The translations under genes were made by a program, and so were the position numbers. Source: Roseicyclus persicicus (lineage in GTDB: Bacteria > Pseudomonadota > Alphaproteobacteria > Rhodobacterales > Rhodobacteraceae). From it: DNA of 64,000 nt. The notes below the pieces were generated by a model, which worked only from the letters and a program-made list of their open reading frames with translations, had not been told where the DNA came from and did no database searches. Positions within the stretch are counted from its first letter, which is position 1; each line of letters opens with the position of its first letter. Positions 25,992 through 33,825 of this stretch are shown piece after piece. The DNA lies in the NCBI RefSeq assembly GCF_012395815.1, contig NZ_JAAZQQ010000001.1:434001-498000 (forward strand), read 5' to 3'.

Positions 25992-26491
25992 CGACAGACG
26001 AGGCCCCCGAGCCGCGCGCCCTCAAGGCGCCGAGCCGCGAGGAAAAGCGCCGGATGCGCTCCGCCGCGCGGCTTTATGCCGTGCAGGCGCTGTTCCAGAT
26101 GGAAGTCTCGGGGCAGACCGCCCGCGAGGTGCAGCGCGAGTTCGAGACGCACCGTTTCGGGGCGGTCTACGACGGCGACGAGATGGCCGAGGGCGACCCC
26201 GACCTGTTTGCCAAGACGCTGGCCGACGCGGTGAACTGGCAGGCGAAGATCGACCAGATGACCGACCGGGCGCTGGTCGCGGCCTGGCCGATCAACCGCA
26301 TCGACCCGACCCTGCGCGCCCTGTTCCGCGCCGCGGGCGCCGAGCTGGTCGAGGGCGACGCGCCGCCCAAGGTGGTGATCACCGAATACGTGGACGTGGC
26401 GCGGGCCTTCTTTCCCGAGGGGAAGGAGCCCAAGTTCGTCAACGCCGTGCTCGACCACATGGCGCGCGAGGCCCGGCCCGAGGCGTTCTGA
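25988..26491 (+). CDS. nusB: Transcription antitermination factor NusB
   Basis: A 167-residue NusB. The signature RRMRSAARLYAVQALFQMEVSGQTAREV and WPINRIDPTLRALFRAAGAEL fit the family, as does VINEYVD-like VITEYVDVARAFFPEGKEPKFVNAVLD at the C-terminus. NusB with NusE (S10) binds boxA RNA in rRNA transcripts to prevent early termination. It is the last gene of the ribB-ribH-nusB operon, with a weak hairpin (26493-26518) beyond its stop that lacks a T-run. Confidence 0.96.
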   Translation: MTTDEAPEPRALKAPSREEKRRMRSAARLYAVQALFQMEVSGQTAREVQREFETHRFGAVYDGDEMAEGDPDLFAKTLADAVNWQAKIDQMTDRALVAAWPINRIDPTLRALFRAAGAELVEGDAPPKVVITEYVDVARAFFPEGKEPKFVNAVLDHMAREARPEAF

Positions 26492-26608
26492 GCGCAGGCG
26501 GGGAAAATCGCGCCTGCGGGGCTTGCCGCCCTGCGGGGCGCCCCCCATGTCGCCTCATACGGCGCAAGGACACCGGGCCAACGGCCCGGCATCGGGGACG
26601 GAATTCAT

Positions 26609-27529
26609 ATGGACATCGTGATGATGCTGGCAGGGCTCGGGCTCCTGCTTGGCGGTGGCGAAGGGCTGGTGCGCGGGGGCGTGGCGCTGGCCACGCGGAT
26701 GCGGCTGCCGATGGCGGTGGTGGGGGCGGTGGTGCTGGGCTTCGGCACCTCGATGCCCGAGATGCTGACCTCGATCTCGGCGGCGCTGGCCGGGGCGCCG
26801 GGCATCGCCATCGGGAACGTGCTGGGCTCGAACATCGCCAACATCCTGCTGATCCTGGGCCTCGCCGCGCTGATCGCGCCGGTGACGGCCGAGTCGGCGG
26901 GCACGGAGGACCGGGCCTGGCTTCTCGTGGCGACGGTCATGGGCATCGGCGTGATGCTGGTCACCGCCACCATCGGCCGCGTCGAGGGCGCGATCCTGCT
27001 GGCGGCGCTGGGCCTCTATGTCTGGCGCCAGCTCAGCCGCGACGAGGCGATGGAGGCCGTGCCCGGGGTCGAAGGCATGGGCGCGGGGATGATCGCGGCC
27101 TATGTGCTGGGCGGCCTGGCCACGCTGATCGCCGGGGCCTGGCTGCTGGTCGAGGGCGCGACGGGCATCGCGCGGGCCATCGGCATCAGCGAGACGGTGA
27201 TCGGCCTGACGGTGGTCGCAGTGGGCACCTCGCTGCCGGAACTCGCCACCTCGATCGTCGCCGCGCGGCGGGGCGAGGCGGGGCTGGCGCTGGGCAACAT
27301 CCTGGGCTCGAACGTGTTCAACATCCTCGCCATCCTCGGCCTGACGGCGGTGATCGTGCCGATCCCGGTGCCGGCGGACCTGTCGACGGTCGACCTGGTG
27401 CTGGTGGCGGGCTCGGCGCTGCTGCTGCTGGCCTTCCTTGCGCTGGGGCGGATCGGGCGGGGCGGCGGCGCGCTGTTCGTGGCGGTCTACGCGGGCTATG
27501 TCGCGTGGCTGGCCGTGGGGGGCGCCTGA
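26609..27529 (+). CDS. Calcium/sodium antiporter (CaCA family)
   Basis: A 306-residue membrane protein with about ten helices. The two alpha-repeats are present: GFGTSMPEMLTSISAALAG...GNVLGSNIANILL near residue 42, and VGTSLPELATSIVAARRG...GNILGSNVFNILA near residue 206. These form the ion-exchange site of CaCA antiporters such as YrbG, which export Ca2+ in exchange for Na+ or H+. The length is normal. It starts 117 bases after nusB, behind a CAT-ATG, and stands apart from the riboflavin operon. Confidence 0.93.
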   Translation: MDIVMMLAGLGLLLGGGEGLVRGGVALATRMRLPMAVVGAVVLGFGTSMPEMLTSISAALAGAPGIAIGNVLGSNIANILLILGLAALIAPVTAESAGTEDRAWLLVATVMGIGVMLVTATIGRVEGAILLAALGLYVWRQLSRDEAMEAVPGVEGMGAGMIAAYVLGGLATLIAGAWLLVEGATGIARAIGISETVIGLTVVAVGTSLPELATSIVAARRGEAGLALGNILGSNVFNILAILGLTAVIVPIPVPADLSTVDLVLVAGSALLLLAFLALGRIGRGGGALFVAVYAGYVAWLAVGGA

Positions 27530-27634
27530 TTTTTGGGCAATCCCCCGCCGCCGCCCGCGCCAGACCGCCGCGCCCCCTTGCGCCGTGGCGCGGGGGGCAT
27601 ACTCTCCAACCAACCGCATGAGGGAGACCGGCCG

Positions 27635-27943
27635 ATGCCCGACCACATCAAGTTCATCCTGCGTCACGCCGCCTATGGCGTCGTCATCGCGCTGGCCTTC
27701 GTGGCGATGCTGCTGGCCTTCGACGTGGGCGGGCTGTGGCACCTCGTGACCCACACCGCCGAGGGGCCGATCGCGCTCCTGATGCTGGTGGTGTTCTGCT
27801 CCATCACCTTCGGGTCGGCGCAGATCGGCTACAAGATCATGACGCTGGGCGAGGACGACGACGACCGCGGCGGCAAGCGCGACGCGGTGCCGACGCTGGA
27901 CGCGATCCCGGTGCCGGTGCGCGTGGACGACCGCCGTCGCTGA
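27635..27943 (+). CDS. Small two-helix membrane protein
   Basis: A 102-residue protein with two membrane helices (about residues 13-30 and 44-65) and a charged C-terminus beginning GEDDDDRGGK. No family is recognised. The ATG at 27635 is chosen because AGGGAG lies 12 bases upstream; the frame is open further upstream but reads like non-coding sequence. The gene ends in an intrinsic terminator. Its function is not inferable from context: it sits between a Ca/Na antiporter and the probable 6S RNA. Confidence 0.75.
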   Translation: MPDHIKFILRHAAYGVVIALAFVAMLLAFDVGGLWHLVTHTAEGPIALLMLVVFCSITFGSAQIGYKIMTLGEDDDDRGGKRDAVPTLDAIPVPVRVDDRRR

Positions 27944-27967
27944 GCCGCGCGACAGGCCCGGATGCAG

Positions 27968-27996
27968 AAACGCCGCCCCCGGAAGGGCGGCGTTTT
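27968..27996. terminator. Bidirectional intrinsic terminator
   Basis: AAACGCCGCCC and GGGCGGCGTTT form a 10-11 bp stem over a short loop, with TTTT on the plus side and three T on the minus side. It can end both the small membrane protein gene (plus) and the probable 6S RNA (minus), whose last pairing base is at 28000. Confidence 0.8.
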
Positions 27997-27999
27997 CAT

Positions 28000-28162
28000 G
28001 TGACGGGGACCACAGCAACCGTGGAGGCGTGAATTCCCGAGGACCTGTTTGTACAGGTGGGCGCCAGGTAACCGGACCAGGATCCGGCCAGAGCCAGCCC
28101 CCTCGGAAATGCTTAAGGCCACCGGAATTTTGCCACAGGCACGAGAAGAGCAGATCCGTCAC
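28000..28162 (-). ncRNA. ssrS: Probable 6S RNA (SsrS-like), about 163 nt
   Basis: Read on the minus strand this sequence folds as a long rod. The first seven bases GTGACGG (28156-28162) pair with the last seven CCGTCAC (28000-28006). Further pairs follow, for example CCGAGG with CCTCGG, enclosing the hairpins ACCTGT..ACAGGT and CCGGA..TCCGG. An internal bulge rich in A/T (CTTAAGCATTTC facing GAATTCACGC) resembles the promoter-like bubble of 6S RNA, which binds RNA polymerase in stationary phase. A promoter ends five bases before the predicted 5' end and a terminator follows immediately. No protein gene fits this interval. The 6S identity rests on shape; another structured RNA is possible. Confidence 0.65.
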
Positions 28163-28167
28163 CGCCC

Positions 28168-28196
28168 GACATAGGCGCGTCCGCGGGTTGCGGCAA
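28168..28196 (-). promoter_or_regulatory. Promoter of the probable 6S RNA
   Basis: On the minus strand TTGCCG (28191-28196) and TATGTC (28168-28173) are separated by exactly 17 bases, good for a sigma-70 type promoter. The expected start point, six or seven bases further on, is 28161-28162, which coincides with the first base of the RNA's closing stem. Confidence 0.6.
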
Positions 28197-28245
28197 GGGG
28201 GTGCGCGGGCTTGCCTTTGTTCGCGGATTGTTCCATCTTTTTCCC

Positions 28246-28704
28246 ATGTCCGACGCGGCCCCCTTCCTGCCCGACGCGCTGGCCCCCGGCCAGTTACTGG
28301 CGCGCGGGGTGTGCCGGCACCTGCGCGCGCATGACTTCGTGACGCTGGAGGAATTCACGCCCGAGCGCGGCAAGCGGCTGGACGTGATGGCGCTGGGCCC
28401 CAAGGGCGAGTTGTGGATCGTGGAGTGCAAGTCGTCGCGCACCGATTTCACGTCGGACGGCAAGTGGGCGGGCTACCTCGAATGGGGCGACCGCTATTTC
28501 TGGGCGGTGGACGAGGCGTTTCCGACCGACCTGCTGCCGGCGGACACGGGGCTCATCATCGCCGATGCCTACGACGCGGAAATCCTGCGGATGGGCCCCG
28601 AGACCAAGCTGCCGCCGGCGCGCCGCAAGGCGGTGACGCAACGCTTCGCCCGCTACGCGGCGCTGCGGCTGCAGGCGCTGCGCGACCCCGGCCTCATGGT
28701 TTGA
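28246..28704 (+). CDS. MmcB family DNA repair protein
   Basis: A 152-residue protein with a PD-(D/E)XK-like core: KRLDVMALGPKGELWIVECKSSRTDF supplies Asp and Glu-X-Lys at about residues 43-62, and the GDRYFWAVDEAFPTDLLP region completes the fold. MmcB in Caulobacter is needed for resistance to mitomycin C and some other DNA damage. The ATG at 28246 precedes SDAAPFLPDAL and there is no clear ribosome site, so the start is uncertain by a few codons. Its 3' end overlaps the antiporter gene on the opposite strand by 11 bases. Confidence 0.85.
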   Translation: MSDAAPFLPDALAPGQLLARGVCRHLRAHDFVTLEEFTPERGKRLDVMALGPKGELWIVECKSSRTDFTSDGKWAGYLEWGDRYFWAVDEAFPTDLLPADTGLIIADAYDAEILRMGPETKLPPARRKAVTQRFARYAALRLQALRDPGLMV

Positions 28705-29857
28705 CGCCCACGCGCGCCACGGCGAGGCGGGTGATCGGCGGGCCGATCACCTCGAAGGCGACCGTGGTGCCGACGGTCAGCGACATGATCTGCGGGCCCC
28801 AGTCGGGGAACTGCTCGGCCGCGACCAGCGCCATCCCCACCGCCACCCCCGCCTGCGGCAGCAACGCAGGCCCGATCCAGCGCCGTTCCACCGGGTCGGC
28901 GCCGGCCAGCCAGCCGCCGGTCCAGCCGCCGATCACCCGCGCAAGGATGCGCAGCACGACGTAGGCGACGCCCACGCCGCCGAGCGCCCAGAGCTGCGCC
29001 ACCTCGAGCACCGCGCCCGCCATCAGGAAGAACAGGAGCATGAAGGGCCACTGCACGTGCTCGATCTCGTGGAAGGCGCGTTCGTGGTGGGTGGCGAAAT
29101 TGGCGATGATGGCACCCGCCACGAGACCCGCAAGCAGGTAGGACACGCCGAGCCAGCTGCACAGCCCCGCGGTCAGGAACACGAGGCCCAGCGCCTCGGC
29201 CTGCAGCGGTTCGCCCCGGCTGATGCGGCCGGTCAGCGCCGCGCCCGGCAGGCCGACGGCCAGCCCGATGGCGAAGGCGCCCGCGATGTCCTCGACCGCC
29301 AGCGCGATCAGCCCGTGCCCGTTCGCCCCGCTGAGCGCGGCCGCCGCGACCAGCACCAGGCTGAACACGATCAGGCCCCAGGCGTCGTCGATGGCGACGA
29401 TGCCGCGCAGCGTCTCGGCAAAGCCGCTGTCGATGCCGGTCTCGCGCAGGATGTCCTGCATCGCGGCCGGCGCGGTGGCGCAGGCGATGGACGCCAGAAT
29501 CATGGCCAGCGGCAGGGCGAGGCCGATGGCCCAGAGCCCCGCGGTGACCACGATCAGCGTGGCCGCCACCACCGACCACGACACCCACAGGATCATGCGC
29601 CCGTGCGCGCGCAGCTTGTCCAGCGTCAGCGCGTTGCCCAGCAGGAACGCCACCAGCGTCAGCGCCGCGATGGACAGAAAGCCGAAGATCTCGTCGAAGC
29701 CCGCCGGGATCAGGTCGAAGCCCGACCGCCCGGCGGCGACCCCGATGGCCAGCAGCAGCGTCACCCGGGGCAGCCGGGTCCGGCGCGCGGCGACATCGGC
29801 CACCAGCCCGGCAAGGAACAGACCGCCAAGGGTCAGGAAGAGCGGGGCGAGATCCAT
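28694..29857 (-). CDS. Cation:proton antiporter (CPA2/KefB-like, without RCK domain)
   Basis: A 387-residue membrane protein with about twelve helices. The family's core is visible in the ASIACATAPAAMQDILRETG...IDDAWGLIVFSLVLVAA stretch, in which the Asp pair region forms the ion site. There is no C-terminal RCK/TrkA domain, so this is a bare transport core rather than a KefB-type gated channel. It should exchange Na+ or K+ for H+. An FnrL box lies 36 bases upstream of its start, which suggests control by oxygen. Its stop overlaps mmcB by 11 bases. Confidence 0.9.
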   Translation of the reverse strand: MDLAPLFLTLGGLFLAGLVADVAARRTRLPRVTLLLAIGVAAGRSGFDLIPAGFDEIFGFLSIAALTLVAFLLGNALTLDKLRAHGRMILWVSWSVVAATLIVVTAGLWAIGLALPLAMILASIACATAPAAMQDILRETGIDSGFAETLRGIVAIDDAWGLIVFSLVLVAAAALSGANGHGLIALAVEDIAGAFAIGLAVGLPGAALTGRISRGEPLQAEALGLVFLTAGLCSWLGVSYLLAGLVAGAIIANFATHHERAFHEIEHVQWPFMLLFFLMAGAVLEVAQLWALGGVGVAYVVLRILARVIGGWTGGWLAGADPVERRWIGPALLPQAGVAVGMALVAAEQFPDWGPQIMSLTVGTTVAFEVIGPPITRLAVARVGVKP

Positions 29858-29892
29858 GGCGCCGACCCTAGACGGGCCGGGGCCGCGGTCCC

Positions 29893-29906
29893 TTGACCCC
29901 GATCAA
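29893..29906. promoter_or_regulatory. FnrL-type box before the cation/proton antiporter
   Basis: TTGAC-CCCG-ATCAA matches the FnrL consensus in all key positions. It lies 36 bases before the antiporter ATG and directly after the stop of the small DUF6324-like gene. The distance would allow repression at or near the promoter as well as activation. Confidence 0.6.
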
Positions 29907-29911
29907 ACGGC

Positions 29912-30109
29912 TCAGCGCGATTTCTTCGCCATCTTGCGCGCGGCCGCGGCGGCGGCGCGCAGTTCGTCGGCGATCTCCTCGGCCTCCTCGGGGTCGAAGT
30001 CGAGCGGCAGGTCCACGCCCTCGCCCTCGACGTAGATCCGCACCATGCCGAGCGAGGTCGGCCCGATCTGCAGGTTCGCCGCGACGTCGCTTTCCTTGTT
30101 GATGCCCAT
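29912..30109 (-). CDS. DUF6324-like small protein
   Basis: A 65-residue cytoplasmic protein reading GINKESDVAANLQIGPTSLG and ending in a basic AARKMAKKSR tail. I associate this pattern (an ESDVAANLQIGPTSLGMVR start and a LDFDPEEAEEIADEL helix) with a small conserved protein family of Rhodobacterales, called DUF6324. The start at 30109 is set by GGAGGG seven bases upstream; an ATG five codons earlier has no site. It is upstream of and co-directional with the antiporter. Function is unknown. Confidence 0.75.
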   Translation of the reverse strand: MGINKESDVAANLQIGPTSLGMVRIYVEGEGVDLPLDFDPEEAEEIADELRAAAAAARKMAKKSR

Positions 30110-30149
30110 GGCCCAACCCTCCAAGACTGGCCCCCGGAGGTAGCGGCAG

Positions 30150-30647
30150 ATGGCGGTTTCCGCAAGCGACGTGGTGCTGGACGACCTGCGGATCGGCGAT
30201 GCCGGCTGGCTGGTGATGCGCCACGCCGAGCTTTACGCCGCCGAGGAGGGCTTCGACGCGACGTTCGAGCCGCTGGTCGCGCGCATCCTCGCCGAGTTCC
30301 TCGACGGCCACGACCCGGCGCGCGAACGCGGCTGGATCGCGCGGGCCGGCGACCGGCGGCTGGGGTCGATCTTCTGCGTGCGGGGGCCGGCGCCCGGGCT
30401 GGCCAAGCTGCGGCTTTTTCTGCTGGAACCCGACGCGCGGGGGATCGGGCTGGGCCAGCGGCTGCTGGACACCTGCATGGGCTTCGCGCGCGGCGCGGGA
30501 TACGCCCGGATGACGCTCTGGACCCATGAAAGCCACCGCGCGGCCTGCGCGCTCTATGCCCGGAACGGCTTTGCCTGCACCCGGTCGGTGCCCGTCGTGA
30601 GCTTCGGCCGCGACCTCGTGGAGCAGGAATGGGTGCGCGATCTCTGA
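30150..30647 (+). CDS. GNAT family N-acetyltransferase
   Basis: A 165-residue acetyltransferase. The acetyl-CoA-binding motif A appears as LFLLEPDARGIGLGQRLLDTCMGFARG at about residues 90-116, and the C-terminal ACALYARNGFAC block is typical. The RHAELYAAEEGFDATFEPLVARI start resembles the acyltransferase domain found fused to MarR regulators, though no MarR part is present. Substrate unknown. It is divergent from the DUF6324-like gene, with 40 bases between starts, and precedes tRNA-His. Confidence 0.85.
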   Translation: MAVSASDVVLDDLRIGDAGWLVMRHAELYAAEEGFDATFEPLVARILAEFLDGHDPARERGWIARAGDRRLGSIFCVRGPAPGLAKLRLFLLEPDARGIGLGQRLLDTCMGFARGAGYARMTLWTHESHRAACALYARNGFACTRSVPVVSFGRDLVEQEWVRDL

Positions 30648-30699
30648 CGCGCCTGACCCCTTGCAATCGACGCCCCGCGCGATTATTCCGCCTGCCAGT

Positions 30700-30776
30700 G
30701 CCGCCTTAGCTCAGTTGGTTAGAGCGCTGGATTGTGGATCCAGAGGTCCCCCGTTCAAGCCGGGGAGGCGGTACCA
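30700..30776 (+). tRNA. tRNA-His (GTG anticodon)
   Basis: A 77-base cloverleaf: acceptor GCCGCCT with AGGCGGT, D arm AGCTCAGTTGGTTAGAGC, anticodon arm CTGGA-TTGTGGA-TCCAG with anticodon GTG, and T arm CCCCG-TTCAAGC-CGGGG. The encoded CCA is present (30774-30776). The base before the acceptor stem is T, so no G-1 is encoded, and the first pair is G1-U72 with A73. This matches the unusual alphaproteobacterial tRNA-His, whose HisRS does not need G-1. Confidence 0.97.
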
Positions 30777-30778
30777 CC

Positions 30779-31096
30779 TCAGCCCCCGATCTCGATGTCC
30801 TGCAGCAACGCGCGGCTTTCGCTGTCGTAGACGCGGACCCGACCGTCGTCGCCGACGATCACCGTGCGCCCGTCGATCACGCTGATCCCCACCGCGCCGA
30901 CGCCCGCGGGCAGGGCGAAATCGCCGGGGCTGACCAGAACGGGCACGGGATCGGCGTTCAGGCGGATGACAAGCAGCGCCACGATGGTTAGAACGCCCAG
31001 GATCATCACCGCCGTCAGCACCGTCACGAGGCCCTTGAGAAACCTCAGGTTCGCGGGCAGGGCGGCGCCGTCATCTCCGTCCGGGGTCGTCGTCAT
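30779..31096 (-). CDS. Small membrane-anchored protein (DUF6476-like)
   Basis: A 105-residue protein with one membrane helix (about residues 20-45, LKGLVTVLTAVMILGVLTIVALLVI). After it comes a beta-rich C-terminus with VGAVGISVIDGRTVIVGDDGRVRVYDSESRALL. That pattern suggests a single WD- or PQQ-like blade. The start codon overlaps the divergent rluD-like start by two bases. It lies directly after tRNA-His on the opposite strand. I recognise only a general resemblance to an uncharacterised Rhodobacterales family. Confidence 0.75.
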   Translation of the reverse strand: MTTTPDGDDGAALPANLRFLKGLVTVLTAVMILGVLTIVALLVIRLNADPVPVLVSPGDFALPAGVGAVGISVIDGRTVIVGDDGRVRVYDSESRALLQDIEIGG

Positions 31097-32117
31097 GGGC
31101 ACCGCCACTCGCATCGTCACGGTCCTGATCGGCCCGGACCCGGCCAGCCGCCTTGATAAGGCACTGGGCGCGGCCGTGCCAGAGGCCGAATCCCTCAGCC
31201 GCTCGCGGCTCGTGCGGCTGATCGCCGAGGGCGCGGTGCGGGTGAACGGCGACGTGGTCACCGACGCGCGGGCGAAGGTCGCCGAGGGCGACGCGGTCGA
31301 GATCACGGTGCAGGAGGCGCTGGAGGTCGAAACCGCGCCCGAGGCCATCGCGCTCGAGATCCTGCACGAGGACGCCGACCTGATCGTGGTGAACAAGCCC
31401 GCGGGCATGGTGGTGCACCCCGCGCCGGGCTCGCCCGACGGGACGCTGGTGAACGCGCTCCTGCATCATTTCGGGGGCGAGCTGTCGGGCATCGGCGGCG
31501 AGAAGCGGCCGGGCATCGTGCACCGGATCGACAAGGATACCAGCGGCCTGCTGGTGGTGGCCAAGTCCGACCGGGCGCATCACGGGCTGGCCGCGCAGTT
31601 CGCCGACCATTCGATCGAGCGCGAATACCTCGCCCTGTGCCACGGCGTGCCCGACGCGGGCGACCCGCGGCTGAACGGGGTGAAGGGCGTCAACTTCGAG
31701 GCCGGCGGCGTGCTCAAGATCACCACCCAGCTCGCCCGCCACAAGACCGACCGGCAGCGGCAGGCGGTGCTGTTCCAGGGCGGCCGCCACGCGGTGACGC
31801 GGGTGCGGGTGCTGGAGGGGTTCGGCGCGGTGGCGCTGGTGTCCTGCCGGCTGGAGACGGGGCGCACCCACCAGATCCGCGTCCACATGGCCCATGTCGG
31901 CCACGCGCTGGTGGGCGACCCGGTCTACGGCGGGCGGCGCCGCGTGTCGGAGAAGGAGGTCGGCGCCGACCTTGCCGCGGCGCTGAACGGCTTCCCCCGG
32001 CAGGCGCTGCATGCGGCGCGGCTGGGCTTCGTGCACCCGGTCAGCGGCGACTGGCTGGCGTTCGAGGCGCCGCTGCCCGAGGACATGGGATCGCTGGTCG
32101 CCGCCCTGCGTGGATGA
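31095..32117 (+). CDS. RluA/RluD family 23S rRNA pseudouridine synthase
   Basis: A 340-residue pseudouridine synthase. An N-terminal S4 RNA-binding domain (ESLSRSRLVRLIAEGAVRVNG) precedes the catalytic domain, whose key aspartate is in HRIDKDTSGLLVVAKS near residue 142. The rest of the catalytic core (LECRLETGRTHQIRVH-like CRLETGRTHQIRVHM) is present. It should modify 23S rRNA, probably at the RluD sites, although RluC-type specificity is not excluded. The start codon (31095-31097) overlaps the divergent start of the small membrane protein (CATG). Confidence 0.93.
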   Translation: MGTATRIVTVLIGPDPASRLDKALGAAVPEAESLSRSRLVRLIAEGAVRVNGDVVTDARAKVAEGDAVEITVQEALEVETAPEAIALEILHEDADLIVVNKPAGMVVHPAPGSPDGTLVNALLHHFGGELSGIGGEKRPGIVHRIDKDTSGLLVVAKSDRAHHGLAAQFADHSIEREYLALCHGVPDAGDPRLNGVKGVNFEAGGVLKITTQLARHKTDRQRQAVLFQGGRHAVTRVRVLEGFGAVALVSCRLETGRTHQIRVHMAHVGHALVGDPVYGGRRRVSEKEVGADLAAALNGFPRQALHAARLGFVHPVSGDWLAFEAPLPEDMGSLVAALRG

Positions 32118-32190
32118 CGGAGGTCAATGACCGGCCCGCCCGCCGCGCCCTAGCCTCGGCCCTGCCGGGATCTCGGGAGGAGCAAGGGCG

Positions 32191-33676
32191 ATGCGGGTAT
32201 GTCTCGGGCTGGCGCTGGCCGCGGTGACGGCCGCCGCGACGGCGGCGCAAACGGTGGACGTGCTGGGCCTCGACCCCGATCCGGCGACGCTGGCCGAGGC
32301 GCTGGCGGTGGCGCCCGCTGGGGCCGAGATCCTGCTCACGGGCAGCCACAGGGGCAATTTCGTGATCGACCGGCCCCTGACGCTGCGGGCGTCGGGTGCG
32401 GCGGAACTGGACGGTGCGGGCGCGGGCACGGTGCTGACCATCCTCGCCGATGACGTGCAGGTCGAGGGGCTGGCCGTGACCGGCTCGGCCGCGGCGGGCG
32501 ACTACTGGCAGGCTTGGGGCCCCGCCGGCCTGCGGGTGGAGGGCGACCGGGCGCGGCTGTCCGGCCTCACTGTCACCGGAAACGCCTGGGGCATCCTGCT
32601 GCGCGGCGGCGAAGGCACCGTGCTCAGGCTCGCGCATCTCGGGCAACCAGCGCGACGGCGTCATGCTGATGGGCGGCGCGGGGCACGAGGTCTCGGGCAA
32701 TGCCATCGACGGCAACCGGATCGGCGTTCTGGTCGACGCGATCTTCGGCGACAGCGACCGGGTTCTGGCGCCGCTGGTCCATGACCCGGCCTGGACGCAG
32801 CAGGTGGCGGCGCTGCTGGCCGCGGGCGTGCCGGCGGTCGACCACCGCATCCTCGACAACACCCTGACCGGCAATGCCAACGCGGGCGTCCGGATGCACT
32901 ATCACGTCCGCGGCGTGACGGTCGCCGGCAACACCGTCACCGGCACCGGGATCGGGCGCGTGCCCGATGCCGCCGAGGCGGCCTTCTGGGCCGAGACGCT
33001 GGGTCAGGCGCCGGCAACCCCCTTCGAGACCACCGGCAGCGGCATCCTGCTCTACTGTTTTCCCGAGGAGAACCGGGTCACCGGCAACGACGTGCACGAC
33101 AACCGCGCCATCGGCATCCTGATCGACATCGCGCACCGCAACCGCGTCGCGGACAACCGGGTGACCGGCAACGCCCACGGCATCGTCCTGTCCTCGGCCA
33201 TCGGCAACGAGGTGACCGGAAACACGGTGAGCGGTCACGCCGGGCATGGCCTGTCCGTCGACGGCTGGCTCTGGATGGGGCTGGGGCGGTCGGACGGCAA
33301 CCGGATCTGGCTGAACGATCTGGCCGGCAACGGCACCGACGCCTTCGACGGTGCCGGACGGCTCCTCTCGGCCGAGGAGATCGCGGCCCAGATCCCGCTG
33401 ATGCCCTGGCCCGAGGAGATGCGCATGGTCTACGACAACCCGGCCATCGCGCTGCAGATGGCGCAGATGATGGTCGCCCAGCAGCAGGTCGGCGCGACGG
33501 CCTGGGACGACGGCACCCATGGCAATCGGCACGGGCTGTTCGACGAGCCGGCCGAGGGCTTCGTCGACCGCGACGGCGACGGCATCGGCGAGGTGCCGCG
33601 CCCGATCCCCGGCGGCAGCGCGGTGGATCGGTTTCCGCTGAGTGCCGCCGGTCTGTCCGCGGCGCTCGGGCGATGA
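32191..33676 (+). pseudogene. NosD/CASH-type right-handed beta-helix protein, frameshifted
   Basis: Two overlapping frames encode one protein of about 495 residues. The first part (from 32191) has a signal peptide (MRVCLGLALAAVTAAATAAQ) and reads in frame to about 32628. The second reads on one base later from there to 33676. Joined, VL plus GSRISGNQRDGVMLMGG gives the expected repeat pattern of CASH/NosD-like beta-helices (NTVTGT, NDVHDN, NRVTGN, NTVSGH). A single base inserted (or two lost) near 32626 explains the break. Such proteins are periplasmic, often polysaccharide-related or copper-linked (NosD). A sequencing error is as likely as a true mutation. Confidence 0.75.
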
Positions 33677-33763
33677 TGGGTGATGACAACCGGATCACCG
33701 GATCGTGCTTTGCGCCGCGCCGCGGTCTGCGGGATAACTGAACCCAACAGTTCACTTCGGCTC

Positions 33764-33792
33764 TTGACGAAAAGTTAATCGACTTTACATAT
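33764..33792 (+). promoter_or_regulatory. Promoter candidate of rpoH
   Basis: TTGACG (33764-33769) and ACATAT (33787-33792) are 17 bases apart, within an AT-rich stretch unusual for this genome and 34 bases before the rpoH start. The preceding CTTGAC also fits the alphaproteobacterial RpoH -35 element, so autoregulation is possible. A small inverted repeat AACTG...CAGTT lies at 33736-33752. Confidence 0.45.
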
Positions 33793-33825
33793 GGATCAAA
33801 GGAGCCTGACAGGGGGTCTTGACCG

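Noticed and set aside
26493-26518. Hairpin after nusB
   Set aside because: A short stem CGCAGGC/GCCTGCG without a T-run; it may be incidental, so it is not called a terminator.
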